Source: Isohypsibius dastychi
Taxonomy: Eukaryota; Tardigrada; Eutardigrada; Parachela; Isohypsibiidae
DNA length: 32,871 nucleotides
Reading direction: 5' to 3'
Assembly (NCBI GenBank): GCA_034696485.1
Contig: JAQIWT010000129.1
Location: 1-32,871, forward strand
Within the stretch, counting starts at the first letter, position 1. The number at the start of each line of letters is the position of its first letter. The notes beneath the pieces were generated by a model, which searched no databases, was not told the origin of the DNA, and saw only the letters and a program-made list of their open reading frames with translations. Positions 10,528 through 21,300 of the stretch are shown here, one piece after another. Made by a program: the position numbers and the translations under genes.

Positions 10528-11778
10528 ATGGCTAGAGTGACTGTCGTCAGTTCAGATGTCAAAAGAAAGATTCACGATTCGGAAAACTACTTTGATCTGG
10601 AGCTGTTTAAAACTATTCGTAAAATTGTTATGGGCAAAGGTTACCTGATTAAGAGTGAACTTGATCAAATTGGTGAAGCCATTGATAAGTCAGCAAAAGT
10701 GTTGGATCCAGTAGATCGTGAAACCAACAACGTTCACAAATGGCTGGCAGCAATGGAAAGCCCGGTCGCAGTGGGCAACTTTGAAATTCGGGTGGAAGGA
10801 CGTATTTTTCACGTTGAAAGGAACATCCTAGCTGCCAATTCACCAGTGTTTGCTGCCTGTTTTGAGCAAAAAACTCTAAGAGAATCACAGGAGAAATATT
10901 ATCTGATCGAGAATTTCTCGGCAGAAGTTGTGGAGCAGTTTCTACTTTATTGTTATACGGGCACAGCACCCAGACTGAATGAGATATCAGCAGATATTGC
11001 CAGCATGGCGCACCAGTATCAAGTGCAAGATCTGCTAGACAAATGTGAAATCTTCATGATACAAGACGCGATCAGATACCACAGAAAAAATGACATGACC
11101 GGACTTCTTGAACTGGCCCAGATGGCCGAGGACTTCCCACTTAGGATACTGCTAGTTGCATTTCATTGCATTATTGGGGAACGATTCAAGTGGGAGGCTA
11201 TTCGTGAGCAAGAAATCTGGGTGCAGTTCTTTGAAAAAAGGCCCGCTTTCAACAGTGAGCGCTATAAAGCTGTTTACGTAAGTACACTACCAGCCGGACA
11301 AACAATCGATCAAACTATGCTTTTAACAGAGCCTGTCCCAAGATTTTATCAGTTCGTCGGAGTTCACGAATTTAGGTTCACCTAATGTGCTCGCAAAAAA
11401 AATCCACCTCATCCCTCCACGGCGAGCTGTGTAACTACCAATGAACTGAGTAGACCATCCGTAACTTTCTATGTGTGTTTTGTGTTTAGGTCAGCTTACA
11501 GACTATTCGTGAATGAAGAGCAACCTAAACTCAGAGACGCGAAAGTTCCAATGCATTCGGAAGAGATGAAACATGAAATAAGCCAGCGGTGGGTCAACGC
11601 CGACTTGACAACCAGATGTCGCTATGAAAAGCTAGCAACCGATGATAAAAAACGATTTTTGAGTGAGAAAAAGAATTATGATGCCGAACTGAAAAAGCTC
11701 TACGACTGCAAACCATCTGCTGCAAAACGTGCAAAGAGAAGCCGGTCACCCCATGGCGATGCGGACTATTCTGACTGA
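10528..11778 (+). CDS. BTB/POZ protein with C-terminal HMG box (apparent fusion)
   Basis: Model: join(10528..11277,11330..11430,11490..11778), 379 aa. Donors are GTAAGT and GTAACT; introns are 52 and 59 nt; phases 0 and 2 match and the total is exactly 380 codons. Residues about 83-185 form a BTB domain of the SPOP/TDPOZ type (VGNFEIRVEGRIFHVERNIL, LLYCYTG, ASMAHQYQVQDLLDKCE). A helical region follows. The second junction then builds an HMG-box entry, PPRRAV joined to SAYRLFVNEE, with the conserved Trp318, the CRYEKLA helix and KKRF. The tail is basic (KRAKRSRS), a likely nuclear signal. Without the splices the BTB frame would stop at 11385 and the HMG box would lack its start. AATAAA lies at 11863-11868, 85 nt after the stop. 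Inferred role: a DNA-bending nuclear protein that dimerises or recruits Cullin-3 through BTB. Confidence 0.75.
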
Positions 11779-11862
11779 AAGAATTCATATTTCTCTGTTT
11801 GCCTCATTCTGTTGACGTGTTTTACTGCCTCAGCGTATATGCCTTTCTTGACATTCTTCGAC

Positions 11863-11868
11863 AATAAA
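11863..11868 (+). terminator. Polyadenylation signal AATAAA for the BTB-HMG gene
   Basis: Canonical hexamer 85 nt after the BTB-HMG stop. It marks a likely transcript end there and separates this gene from the next gene on the same strand. Confidence 0.5.
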
Positions 11869-12145
11869 ATCAGTGAAACTGGGGAAATTACTCATGTGCT
11901 ACGATTGTGGAATCAATGTCAGAGTCGCGTGACTCTTGTTGCTTGGAGGACTCGTTACATCGGTGTACAGAATTCGCCGCTACCATTCCAAAATTTGTTC
12001 TGTATCGTAATACTATCAACTACATGGTGATACTCCCAGCTGACCTACTGTGTCCCAGATAGCTTTGTGTGAAATTTTTCTCAGGACCTTTGATGAGCTG
12101 ACAGGTTTTCTTTACTGTCCAAAAATAGCTAAACGCAAATATGAT

Positions 12146-13456
12146 ATGACGGGGAGCAAATCTTTCGTTCGATCTGTCAGGACTTCTAACAAAAAACCCA
12201 AATGCGAAACCAAAAGCGAAACCCTGTGTGGCATTTCGAACCAAGCTCCGAGTGGCAGTGCTCTAGCTTCTGGTCTTCGGAAGATTAAAAAGGGAAGCGG
12301 GAGTTTTTCCGATTCGAGCAGTTCACCTGTCGACTCAAAACCGCTTGGACGAAAACGTGCCAGACGGCTACCTCAGCAGGCTCACGCTGAACCAGTCATT
12401 CCGGCGACGCTTGCTGAATTGGTAATGGGCATCAAAACGAAGGATGATGAACAGAGTCAGTATGAAATAGTTGTAAGTCATTAAGAATAATTTGGCTGTA
12501 TTTCCAGTTTCAAGCATTCTGAAATTTCTCGGAATACAGCGAAGACCTGCTAGTGGCTCGTTGGGGCATCTGGTGGTTGAGTATCTGAGACACCAGAATC
12601 AGACGAACCAGTGTCAAGAAGTTGACGGTTTTAATCTTCGCCGTTTGGAACCGTTTATCGGGAGTATGAACGCATCAGTTACTGACATAAGCCGACATTG
12701 TGCTTCGTTGTTTGTGGAATTGAGCAACCATTTAATCAATCTTGACGCTGTCAGATGTGAACAGCATGTGTCACTTTTTAAATCATGTGTGGAGCAGAAA
12801 CTGTGCGCATCGAAAACCTGGACAGCTTTGCAGGAGTTTGCGAAATTTGCACTCTTTAAAGAGTGTGATAGCATCACTGACGACATTTCTTCTCACCTCC
12901 CCATAAAACTGAGCGCTGCTTCTCCATGTAAGAAAATTGCCTGCAGCAGTTGCTGTCAAGTTTCACGCAGTTCATAAGTCAAAGTGTGCAAATGGCGGTC
13001 TAATTAAGCACAAAGTTTTTTACAGTAGAAATTCTTCAGAGAACTTCCACTTCAACTTCAAATGAGGAAGCTCAAGTTCGGCACACAGCAAGAAAACTGC
13101 ATGAATACAGAGAAGCTGTTGCTGCACGGAATCGTCATCTGACTCAGAAATCACATGATGAAGAGAAACTGTTTCCTTGCATTATGCAGAAGAATACCAT
13201 CACGGCTCTGATTAAGGCATCGAATGATTTACAAAACCATAATGTTCCATTCGATATTAACAACATCATCGAAGTTGCCACCAAATATAATGCTCTCTGT
13301 ACAAAAGTGCAGGTCGGTGACGAGAACCACGGGAACAATCATAAACAGACGAAGAAAACCCGACATCGGAAGAATGCTGCGAGAGAGCCCGCACGCGCTT
13401 TGAAAGCCAAAAATCAAAGTTCCGGCCACAACAGCAACCAATTCAGGGCCTTCTAA
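12146..13456 (+). CDS. Basic, probably nuclear orphan protein
   Basis: Model: join(12146..12472,12540..12927,13026..13456), 381 aa, phases consistent. Introns are 67 and 98 nt. Residues 1-90 are basic and Ser-rich with clusters KKPK and GRKRARR, which look like nuclear localisation signals. The middle is helical with an unusual number of cysteines. The C-terminal region is basic again (KKTRHRKNAAR). No domain is recognised. The frame is open upstream to an acceptor at 12084, so a 5' exon exists; the best in-phase donor is at 12027, which would push the start to ATG 11839. That exon overlaps the neighbour's polyadenylation signal, so I use ATG 12146. The 3' end is also uncertain: an alternative last exon at 13652-13728 is in phase with a donor at 13316 and is followed by AATAAA at 13792-13797. 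Confidence 0.55.
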
Positions 13457-13968
13457 GCGTCTCTTTGTTAGCTTTGGTCTTTGCGGGCACTTGCTTTGCC
13501 AGCATTTCTGCTCTTATTTCGTATACAAAAACTATCTTATGGTATTCTCTGTATACCATAGACTACGTTGTTCTTTCATGTAATTCTCATACCCACTGTA
13601 TCTGCATACAGTTTTCCTTTTCGTTGTACGGTAATCAATTTGCTGTACAGGCAGCAGCACTTGTCATGTTGTCGAACAAGACAATAGGACAACCGGAATC
13701 CTATAAGGATTTATCAGTAGACGTGTGAGTACTTAAGTCTGTGTCACATTGCACCGGAATATTTTTCACATAGCGATTAGAAATTCGATTTAATAAAAAA
13801 CGAGAACACAGACGATTCATACAATCTATCAGAACAGTCGTTCTGAGTTCACACCTCCGACGTCAAAGCTTCATACATGAACCCGTTCTCTCTGGAAAGC
13901 TTCTCAACTACGAGAAAGACGTTGGATCTAGTCTATTTCTTTAGACTCAAGCCAGGCAAAACTATCCA
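13457..13968. other. Convergent intergenic region with a plus-strand polyadenylation signal
   Basis: Lies between the basic orphan (+) and the ODAD1-like gene (-). It holds a possible alternative last exon (13652-13728, acceptor TTGCTGTACAG, stop TGA) and an AATAAA at 13792-13797 on the plus strand. No other gene is seen. Confidence 0.45.
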
Positions 13969-16686
13969 TCATTTAATTTCGTCGGGATTGATGTCTTGAT
14001 TTTTATCAACGTGATCTTCGGAATGTTCCACAATTTCGTCGACTGCAGCAATCGCTTCATTTTCTACGTTTTCTGCTTCTTCTGTAGGCACAGGATTCTC
14101 GTTCATAGCTGGAGTTTTCGCGGCTGTTTTGCTGTCATTTTCCGGTGAACCATAGCGCTCAGGACTGCCTGGGGAACGAGATCGGATTTGTGGATATTTT
14201 GTCTTTGCAGTCCTGGGAGAATCATCAGCCGCATCAGCCTCGTCGAGCTCGAGCAGGAATCGCCGCTGCTTGTCAACCAATTCTTGTGCTACCGATGCAG
14301 TGAAGAACTCCATGCTCTTTGCTGACATCACACCCGTTGTCCCATCCTCGTTTTCAAACTGATGTTTACCGCTGCAAGACAAAGTGATATCATTGGTAAA
14401 TCGGGGGTTGCTTCGATTCATTCGAATCTATGGCGAGGTTTTACCGTTCGGCCATTACCCATCTGCTCGGTGAGAGTCTCTGAACATCGTTTTCTTTAAC
14501 ATTATTCGTTGAAAACATTGCGATGTAAAATTCAAAAACACCCTATAACAAACAAATAAACGCCAACCTCCCTACACATCAGAGACGAAGACCAACGAAA
14601 GACTTTGTTCAGGAGTGATCAGATGATTCGGAAGGGACACAGAGCGATTTCTTTCCATCCCCTATTTCATCATTATAGCTTGCAACGCAAGAAAATAAAA
14701 ATGAGAAAAAATGTGACCGAATGGCAACAAATGCAGCAAAACTGGCGGGTCTCACCATATAACCCCTCCCCCCAAGTTCGTGTGCATACCTGTGACACTT
14801 CAGCGCTTTAGGTAGAAGCTTCAGTTTGGCATTCACTGGATAGTCATTCCTAGACAACGGAGATTCTTGCAGCGCAAGAGGGTGGTCGTCGTCATCAGTG
14901 CCCGTGTACAACGGGTTCGTTCGAGATTTCCGTTCGTGCTCCTGAAAAAAATTACTTGCAAAGTGTCCATTACATGACCATAGACAAGCTCGGTACTTGT
15001 TGCTTCCAGTAATCGAAAATTGCATGGAAACTGTGGACAAGCCGAGCAAAGGATGTTTGATACTGCCTGTAATTTGATCCACTACATGCTTCTTTTGGCG
15101 CTTGAAGATCTGAACTGTGTGGAATGACCTTGAACATCAGGTCATGCACCTCCGTCATTTTGGGACCAATGTCATCGTAAAACGTTTTGAACGCCTTCGA
15201 ACTTTCTTCGCAACTCAGACTGTTCTGCTCGACTGTCTCGGTCCGTTCCTGAAAGGAGAATTGCAGGAAAGCACGGAGTCGAAATCCAGACTGGTTCCAC
15301 GAACCAACAAAAGCATAATCTTTTGCTCCATTTTGCTCTCCCACTGTTTGCTTGACCGCTCAATATCGTTCAGTGATTTGTAATCCTTTTCAATATGGTC
15401 AACGAGGTATTCTGCCTCCTTATTCAAATCCCTCAGTTTTTCAGCGAGCAGTTCATTGTTCTCCTCTCGTTGTTGGTAGAGTTCGATGACCACATTCATG
15501 TTCTCTTTCCCCATTATTGTCCTCACAGTTGCAATTGTCGCTTCTAGATTCATCGTTTCTTGCATTGTCAGGGCTGGGGGAAGTGGATTTTGATGGAAAC
15601 CTATGACCAGGAATATTATCCGTTAGAAATGAAACATTATTCCAAAGCTGTGAAATTGTTTACTTTTTATGGCAGCGGCCAAAGCTTCGTTTTTCCAATA
15701 TGGCGTCCGGTCAACAGCCCGACATACAGTCAACAACCTTGTTTCCCTTTCAATATTTGCCATCTTTTCTGCACTTCTTAATGTATTGATGACCTCGTCT
15801 TTTGATTCGTTGCTTGCGCCTCTGTTTTGGGCAACCTTTTTTAGGAATTCTGTTCTGGAAGAACTCTGTTAATATGGTCATTACAAAACCGCCACATGCA
15901 GCAAAATTACACCTTTTTTCGTTCAATGCCGAAATTTCGTTCAGCAATTTATCCAGCACATTTGCATTCTGTGTGTACTGCCTCTCGATACGTGCATAAG
16001 CTTCGCGAAAATTCTGTCGCTCTCTCATGCCAGCCCGAACATTGCACTTTCCATCCTCTGCTTGCTTTCTTAGCCGGTTGTGTTGACGTTGGACTGCAAG
16101 GAATCGCGACTCGACAGTCTGTTTCTTTTTGAGCGCAACGGCGTTTATGTCATCCGGTGCATGCCTGAACTCTTTTTCTACGCTTCTGAGATTTTTGTCT
16201 TGGACTCGGAGCTGCAGATTTCATTTACCAACGTGGCAATTCACTGAACATCGAGGGCACATACCTCTTTTTTTTCTTTTGCTTCAGTTTCCTTTGCTTT
16301 GTTGAGCTCGTCTTCAACATGACTGAGCTGCAGAAGCAACTCTCCAATCTTCTTCATATCATCGTCACGTCGTTTATCGTTAGCTTTGGTTTCCATATTT
16401 TTACGAATAAGCTCCAAGTTTTCCACCTCATTGTGTAGTGCCTGTACAATCTTCCTAGACGATTCTCGTAGATAAAACCAACGGTGTGAAGAACAGCCTT
16501 CAGTCACCTTTGTTTAGATTCTTCGCTGTCACGAATGCGACGTTTCCGATCCAGCTCAAGCCGTAGTAATCTAGCCTTTGCACGATTGTTCTTCAGCTCA
16601 TCCTGGATACGACGAATCTCAGCAGGAGTATATGGACTGATCTTTGGATCATCTGTATCTTCATCTCGCAGCGGTTCGAAGTTCAT
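13969..16686 (-). CDS. Outer dynein arm docking complex subunit-like coiled-coil protein (ODAD1/CCDC63/CCDC114 family)
   Basis: Model: complement(join(13969..14371,14790..14941,14997..15248,15305..15573,15664..15854,15913..16211,16265..16454,16508..16686)). Eight exons, all phases consistent, exactly 645 codons (644 aa), close to human ODAD1 at about 670 aa. The protein is long heptad coiled coil up to roughly residue 370: YTPAEIRRIQDELKNN at the start, then a VALKKKQTVESRF block and RERQNFREAYARIERQYTQN. The segment TIMGKENMNVVIELYQQREEN followed by NELLAEKLRDLNKEAE has the layout of the family block where ODAD1/CCDC63 read an x-TG-x-D-x-LV-x-F-x-EE-x-NF motif. The C-terminus is acidic and probably disordered. 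Family members anchor outer dynein arms on axonemal doublets. Intron 15249-15304 uses a weak GTTCGT donor. The exact paralogue is uncertain. Confidence 0.66.
14372..14789 (-). other. 418-nt intron of the ODAD1-like gene
   Basis: The only intron of this gene above 100 nt. The next exon begins AGC-GGT-AAA-CAT after the acceptor TTTGTCTTGCAG. It contains a C-rich patch near 14765-14773 and no recognised element. Confidence 0.5.
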
Positions 16687-16848
16687 GGTTCTTTACTGTA
16701 TTTTATAGCGTGGTTCAAGCAGTTCCTTCATGCATCTGGGCGAGGCGCCCAAGATCAGGTTTGCAGATTGTAGGAGCAGACGTCATAAAAGTGTTGTTAC
16801 TTAACAACGCAGTCGCTCTATCAGTTCTATAACAATGCAGTAGATATG

Positions 16849-18020
16849 CTAGATAGACGATGCAGATAACCGGGGGAAAACTTCAAGAATCATATCTTTC
16901 AGGCTCGGTACAACCAGCCACATTCGAAAAAGCCTGTTACTTCGTTTTTCGTTCGGATTCATTTCAACGCCTCCAAAAATGTACATGCATCCAGTGGGAG
17001 TAATTGACACGGCGTGGAAGTAAAGCGGAATAGGCAGCTGCTGAGGTAGTTTTTCCCACTGGAAACTCTTCAAACTGAGACGCCAGATATCGCACAATGG
17101 GATTCCATGAATAATTCCGCCGCAGATATACAAAAACTCGTTGAACTGACATGATCCAAAGAACTTCCTGGAGCACGGAAATGTATTCACTCGGATACAC
17201 GCTAGAGATTTCCTCGATGACCAGACTCGGGATCGTAGGTCAAATATCAACAGATTTACAAGGTCGAAAATAACATCTGAAGCCACACCCCCTAGTATGA
17301 CCAGCGAATCTTCGAATAATGCAGATTCGTGTCGATATCTGGGCTCCGGCTGGTAGCTGGACCCATCTAGATTTGGTGGACTGATGTTCACCCACGCCAG
17401 AGATTTCAAATCAAGCCGATGAATCGACATATTGTACAGGATACCTGTTGTTCCTAGAAAGAAGATATGGTCACAATTGAAGCTCCAGAAAGCACAGCTC
17501 AAAAAACAGCATATTCCAACTCACCACCTATGACATATAAAAATCCTTCATGAACATTCATTGTATGTCCGTATCTTCTGGATGGAAAATCCCCAGAGCA
17601 CGGCAGGGTGAACCATTTCTTTGTCAAAATATGAAAAACGTGCAGTGATTGGCCAACCTGATGCCCCCAGGGGAACGAAGTTCCGCCAAAGATGACCAAA
17701 CAATGATTCAACCAGAGCATTGAGTGAGATGCCGTTTCTTGTGGACCAGAATTACACAACAGTGTCCACTTTCGGAGCTGACAGTCAAACTGCCACAGTT
17801 CAGAGAAAGGACCACTGTGTTCATGACCAGAACTGGGCTTATATCCTCCAAAAGAATACAGAAATCGTGCTGTGGAACAAACTCTGTGCCCAGATCGAGG
17901 GAGTGGCTTTTGCGAAGACGGATTCAGTTGAATGCGGCTACAGTTTGTGGAGAAAAACGAGGAAGATGTCTTATGCTCTGAAGGGAACAAGAATCGCATA
18001 GCGTATCGATCGTCCTTCAT
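16849..18020 (-). CDS. KLHDC10: Kelch-repeat protein, KLHDC10 homologue
   Basis: Model: complement(join(16849..17453,17525..18020)), 366 aa. The single 71-nt intron splits a Gly codon inside a Kelch repeat (VIG joined to GTTGILYNM). About six Kelch blades are visible: PRSGHRVCSTARFLYSFGGY, NHCLVIFGGTSFPWG, RRYGHTMNVHEGFLYVIGG, RYRHESALFEDSLVILGG, FFGSCQFNEFLYICGG and FHAVSITPTGCMYIFGGV. The C-terminal NRLFRMWLVVPSLKDM is the family-specific end I recall from KLHDC10. Known members are Cullin-2 substrate receptors that read C-terminal degrons, and in animals they modulate ASK1 stress signalling. The human protein is longer at the C-terminus and carries a BC box; here the chain ends soon after the last blade, so E3 binding may differ. 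Starts 295 bp from divergent EFHC. Confidence 0.85.
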
Positions 18021-18315
18021 CGATGCAAAGGATCGAACTGTATTCGATCGCTCAATTCGACTCGATAAAATCCTTAATTGAGGATTCTGAGACGAAGATT
18101 CGTAAACGTCGTCTATAGAATTCTTCGAAGAATCGCATGAAACAAAACCGCTCAGTCAACAAGATATCTTCTTTTCGGTAGCTAACTCAGCAAGATAAAT
18201 CCCTCGAAAATCAGCTTGTTCGTATTTCATAAGTTGATGTTGCTATGGCGCCCAAGATGACTCGTTACGTTGTTCAAGTTTTGGTCCAGCCTACGTGCAT
18301 TCAGATTGTCAGAGG
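18021..18315. promoter_or_regulatory. Shared 295-bp upstream region of KLHDC10 and EFHC
   Basis: Head-to-head arrangement: KLHDC10 runs left from 18020 and EFHC right from 18316. An ATG at 18245 opens a short frame but does not join the EFHC frame. Possible bidirectional promoter; no specific element identified. Confidence 0.45.
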
Positions 18316-21300
18316 ATGGATCCATTTTCGATCACTCGTCCGGTGAGAACACCATCTAAATTTGCTAATCTTAGGTCTGTGACGTGGCTATCTTAAAATT
18401 AGTCCCCGACAAAAACTACAAGTCACGCAACTTTTATTGACGGCTATCGTCATGTGCCACTGAATGTCGACCCAGGTCCACTTCCCGGACCGCGAGGCTA
18501 TGATGACAACTATCGCGTGCCAAAAAATATCTCCAACCACCTGAACAACGAAAATTTGCAAGATCCGCAAATACATGGGAGAGTTTTTCCTTCCCACTTG
18601 GTTTACAGACGGAAAAACGGTGACAAGTACGAAATTCCGGCCAAGAATGGATCGAAGTCCACCCCAGAGATGCGCATCCTTCCACAGACCGTGATGTATG
18701 CTAATAAGGTCTGTAATCTGTATCATGGGGGTCTCATGTCTTGGTTGCTTATCGTGTCATGCTTTTAAAAGTGCTTGCGATATTACGGACACCATCTTGA
18801 GAGATTATTTGGTGGTGCCTGCGAATATCCAGAATATGGCTACCGTGTGCGGCAGGTCATCGTTATATTTCATCTTGAAGATGACACAATCACGGTTGTA
18901 GAACCGGCTCTACCAAACTCGGGTTTACCTCAAGGCATCATTTGTCAACGAGGACCTTATTTTTATCCACTCACGAACAGTCTTGCCGACAGGCGTAGCT
19001 ACCGCTACAGTGATCTCAAGCTGGGTAGAGATTATCAGATTTCCCATTTCACCATTCACCTATCTGACGCCGACGAATATACAAAGGTTTTTATAAATTC
19101 CGAAAAACAATTGCAGCTGAAATATTCTGACGCTTGGTTCTAAAAAAAGTAGGCATTCTGGAAAGAGCATCTGCCATTAGACTGCATATCCGAGCCAGAG
19201 CCCGCTACTGTGGACCCAGTATGGCAGCTACAACAAGCTAAACGACTTATTTTCAACACGTCGGGAGAAAAAATACAACACAAAAAAAGCGATATCATCC
19301 ATCCCCATCCCAAAGTGTACCATATGGAAATCCCAGATGATCGAAAATTGCAGTTCGTCGGAATTGTTGATGACACAAACACTTCTGCCGCACGATGTCG
19401 CCCTGTAGTGGTTGAGGTAATACCAACTTGTGCCGACACCGGTCGCGACAGAAAATACGACTTTTTACCAGTTATACGAAAGATTTTATTCTCTAGTTCT
19501 TCTTCGTGGATGAGACAATTAAAGCCACTGAATTCCGCATCGACAATGACGCTCACCAGTTCGGGTCGACAATTAATACCGTGGTCCAGCGGTCTCGAAT
19601 ACCCCGAACCCCTGAAATACAGAAACTTCGATACGGACTTGGTATGCTTATGGTGTCAAATCTTACAGATATAGTTAACCTAATTAATCTGGTCAGGTCC
19701 AATCCATAAACCTGTTATCAATGAGTACTATGGACCAGAGGATTTCTTCATTGGCAATACACTCTGGTTGAACGGTCGAAAGATATTGCTCATGGAATGC
19801 AATGAATGGACTAGAAAATGGCAAATCGAACATGGTACCGAATTGGAACCCAACAGAAACTGGAGGGGACAGTATGAGCGGCAGCCGCATCGTCAACAGC
19901 AACAGATTATCATTCCCCCACACACTGGATTTGGTACTCACGAAGACAGTCTTCGTAGCGTTTTCGAACTACAACCTCAAGTTAAAGTTTCGAACGAGCT
20001 GCCATTTCTCTGCAACTCCGAAGACATCATCAAGTATTCGGCAAAAATGGTTCGAACGCTCTTGGCGGGCATTTGTTGTCTTCTCTGACATGGTTCAATT
20101 GTAGTTTTGTCGGCATCCTGATGCCGCGATTCCAGATTATTCCATATGGTATTTCCTCGCAGATGACACGATTTCGGTTTACGAGAACCGCGTTGCCGGT
20201 GACCTATCTTTCGGAAGGAAATTTTTGTCGAGGCGTGTGTGTCCGCTGGGGGATCATCTGGACGAGTTTATCCAAAGAAAACCTTGCCCTCCTCCGCATT
20301 ATGATTACAGGCATTTCTTACCAGGTGAGGTGCTAAGAGATGTTACATGAACGACACATTTGTCCTTTAGTTGAGACATAGATACTGTTCAACCAAACAT
20401 CGCCTCAAACACCAGACCATTTCGGCTCCCCCCCCCCACATTTGACCCTTTAATTCGCCAGTGCACAAATCGAAGTGGCAAAGACATACTCCGTTCTCGG
20501 ATTCAACTGCACCGCCTTTCGCTGTATCGATTGGCTCACTACACACACTATGCGTGAGCCCCGAGTGCACCCTCCATCTGCGCACTTGGTGAGCCAATTG
20601 GCGCAGTGAAGAGGGGGTGCAGTTGAATCCGAGAACGGAGTACTCATACACATTTCTATCCTCGGATCTTGTCGACTACTCGGTGATTTATCTTCACCAT
20701 TCTGTTCAAACGTTCTATCATCTTGAGGCTGTTGAATTTTGCGGTCGTCTGGGTAAACAACAGTGGGCCACACTGTCAAGATTCCATCTAACGGGAGATG
20801 CTCACCCCCTCACTTTCCTATGCTCAAAAGGCATCAGTACTAATCTTTATACCGCAAATCGACACTAAGGGCTTTCAACTTCGCTGTCGTGGGGTTGATA
20901 CTGTCGTGAAGTCAAAACCACACAGTCCCTTTGGGATGAGCTATGGTTCATATTGCACATAAAAATTTCGCTGAAGTTGCACTTTGCCACAGGAAACATC
21001 CTCAATTTATGGGGTCATCGCTTCTTGCTGACAGTCCCTGAGCAGACTATTCTTCGGATCATGGCCAAACATCCGCTATACTCAGGTATTCCATAAATTT
21101 AGCTGATGTGAATTTCGAAACACCGTTTGTATCTCAGACGATGAATCTCAGCTCATCATGAAGAGTCTTTCGGAGGACAAACATCTCCCCCCTACCGCCT
21201 CTTTACCCATCACCGATGACGAGCTGTGAGACCGGACGAGTTTGATTGTGATGTTTTTGTATATCATGGATTTGTCTAGGATATGTCAATCTGAACAGAG

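Noticed and set aside
11279-11385. BTB frame continuing to a stop without splicing
   Set aside because: Possible as an isoform, but a GTAAGT donor and matching phases downstream give a complete HMG box, so the spliced form is preferred.
11839-12026. Candidate first exon of the basic orphan
   Set aside because: In phase with the next exon but overlaps the upstream gene's AATAAA and has unremarkable composition; mentioned but not used as the start.
14605-14811. Plus- and minus-strand open frames in the 418-nt intron
   Set aside because: No domain, no splice support, and the flanking ODAD1-like exons join in phase.
20367-20868. Open frames on both strands, one with a CLCHFDLC motif reminiscent of the LU ending
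   Set aside because: They lie in an EFHC intron and consist largely of the foldback arms. The cysteine motif is incomplete and there is no start or signal peptide.
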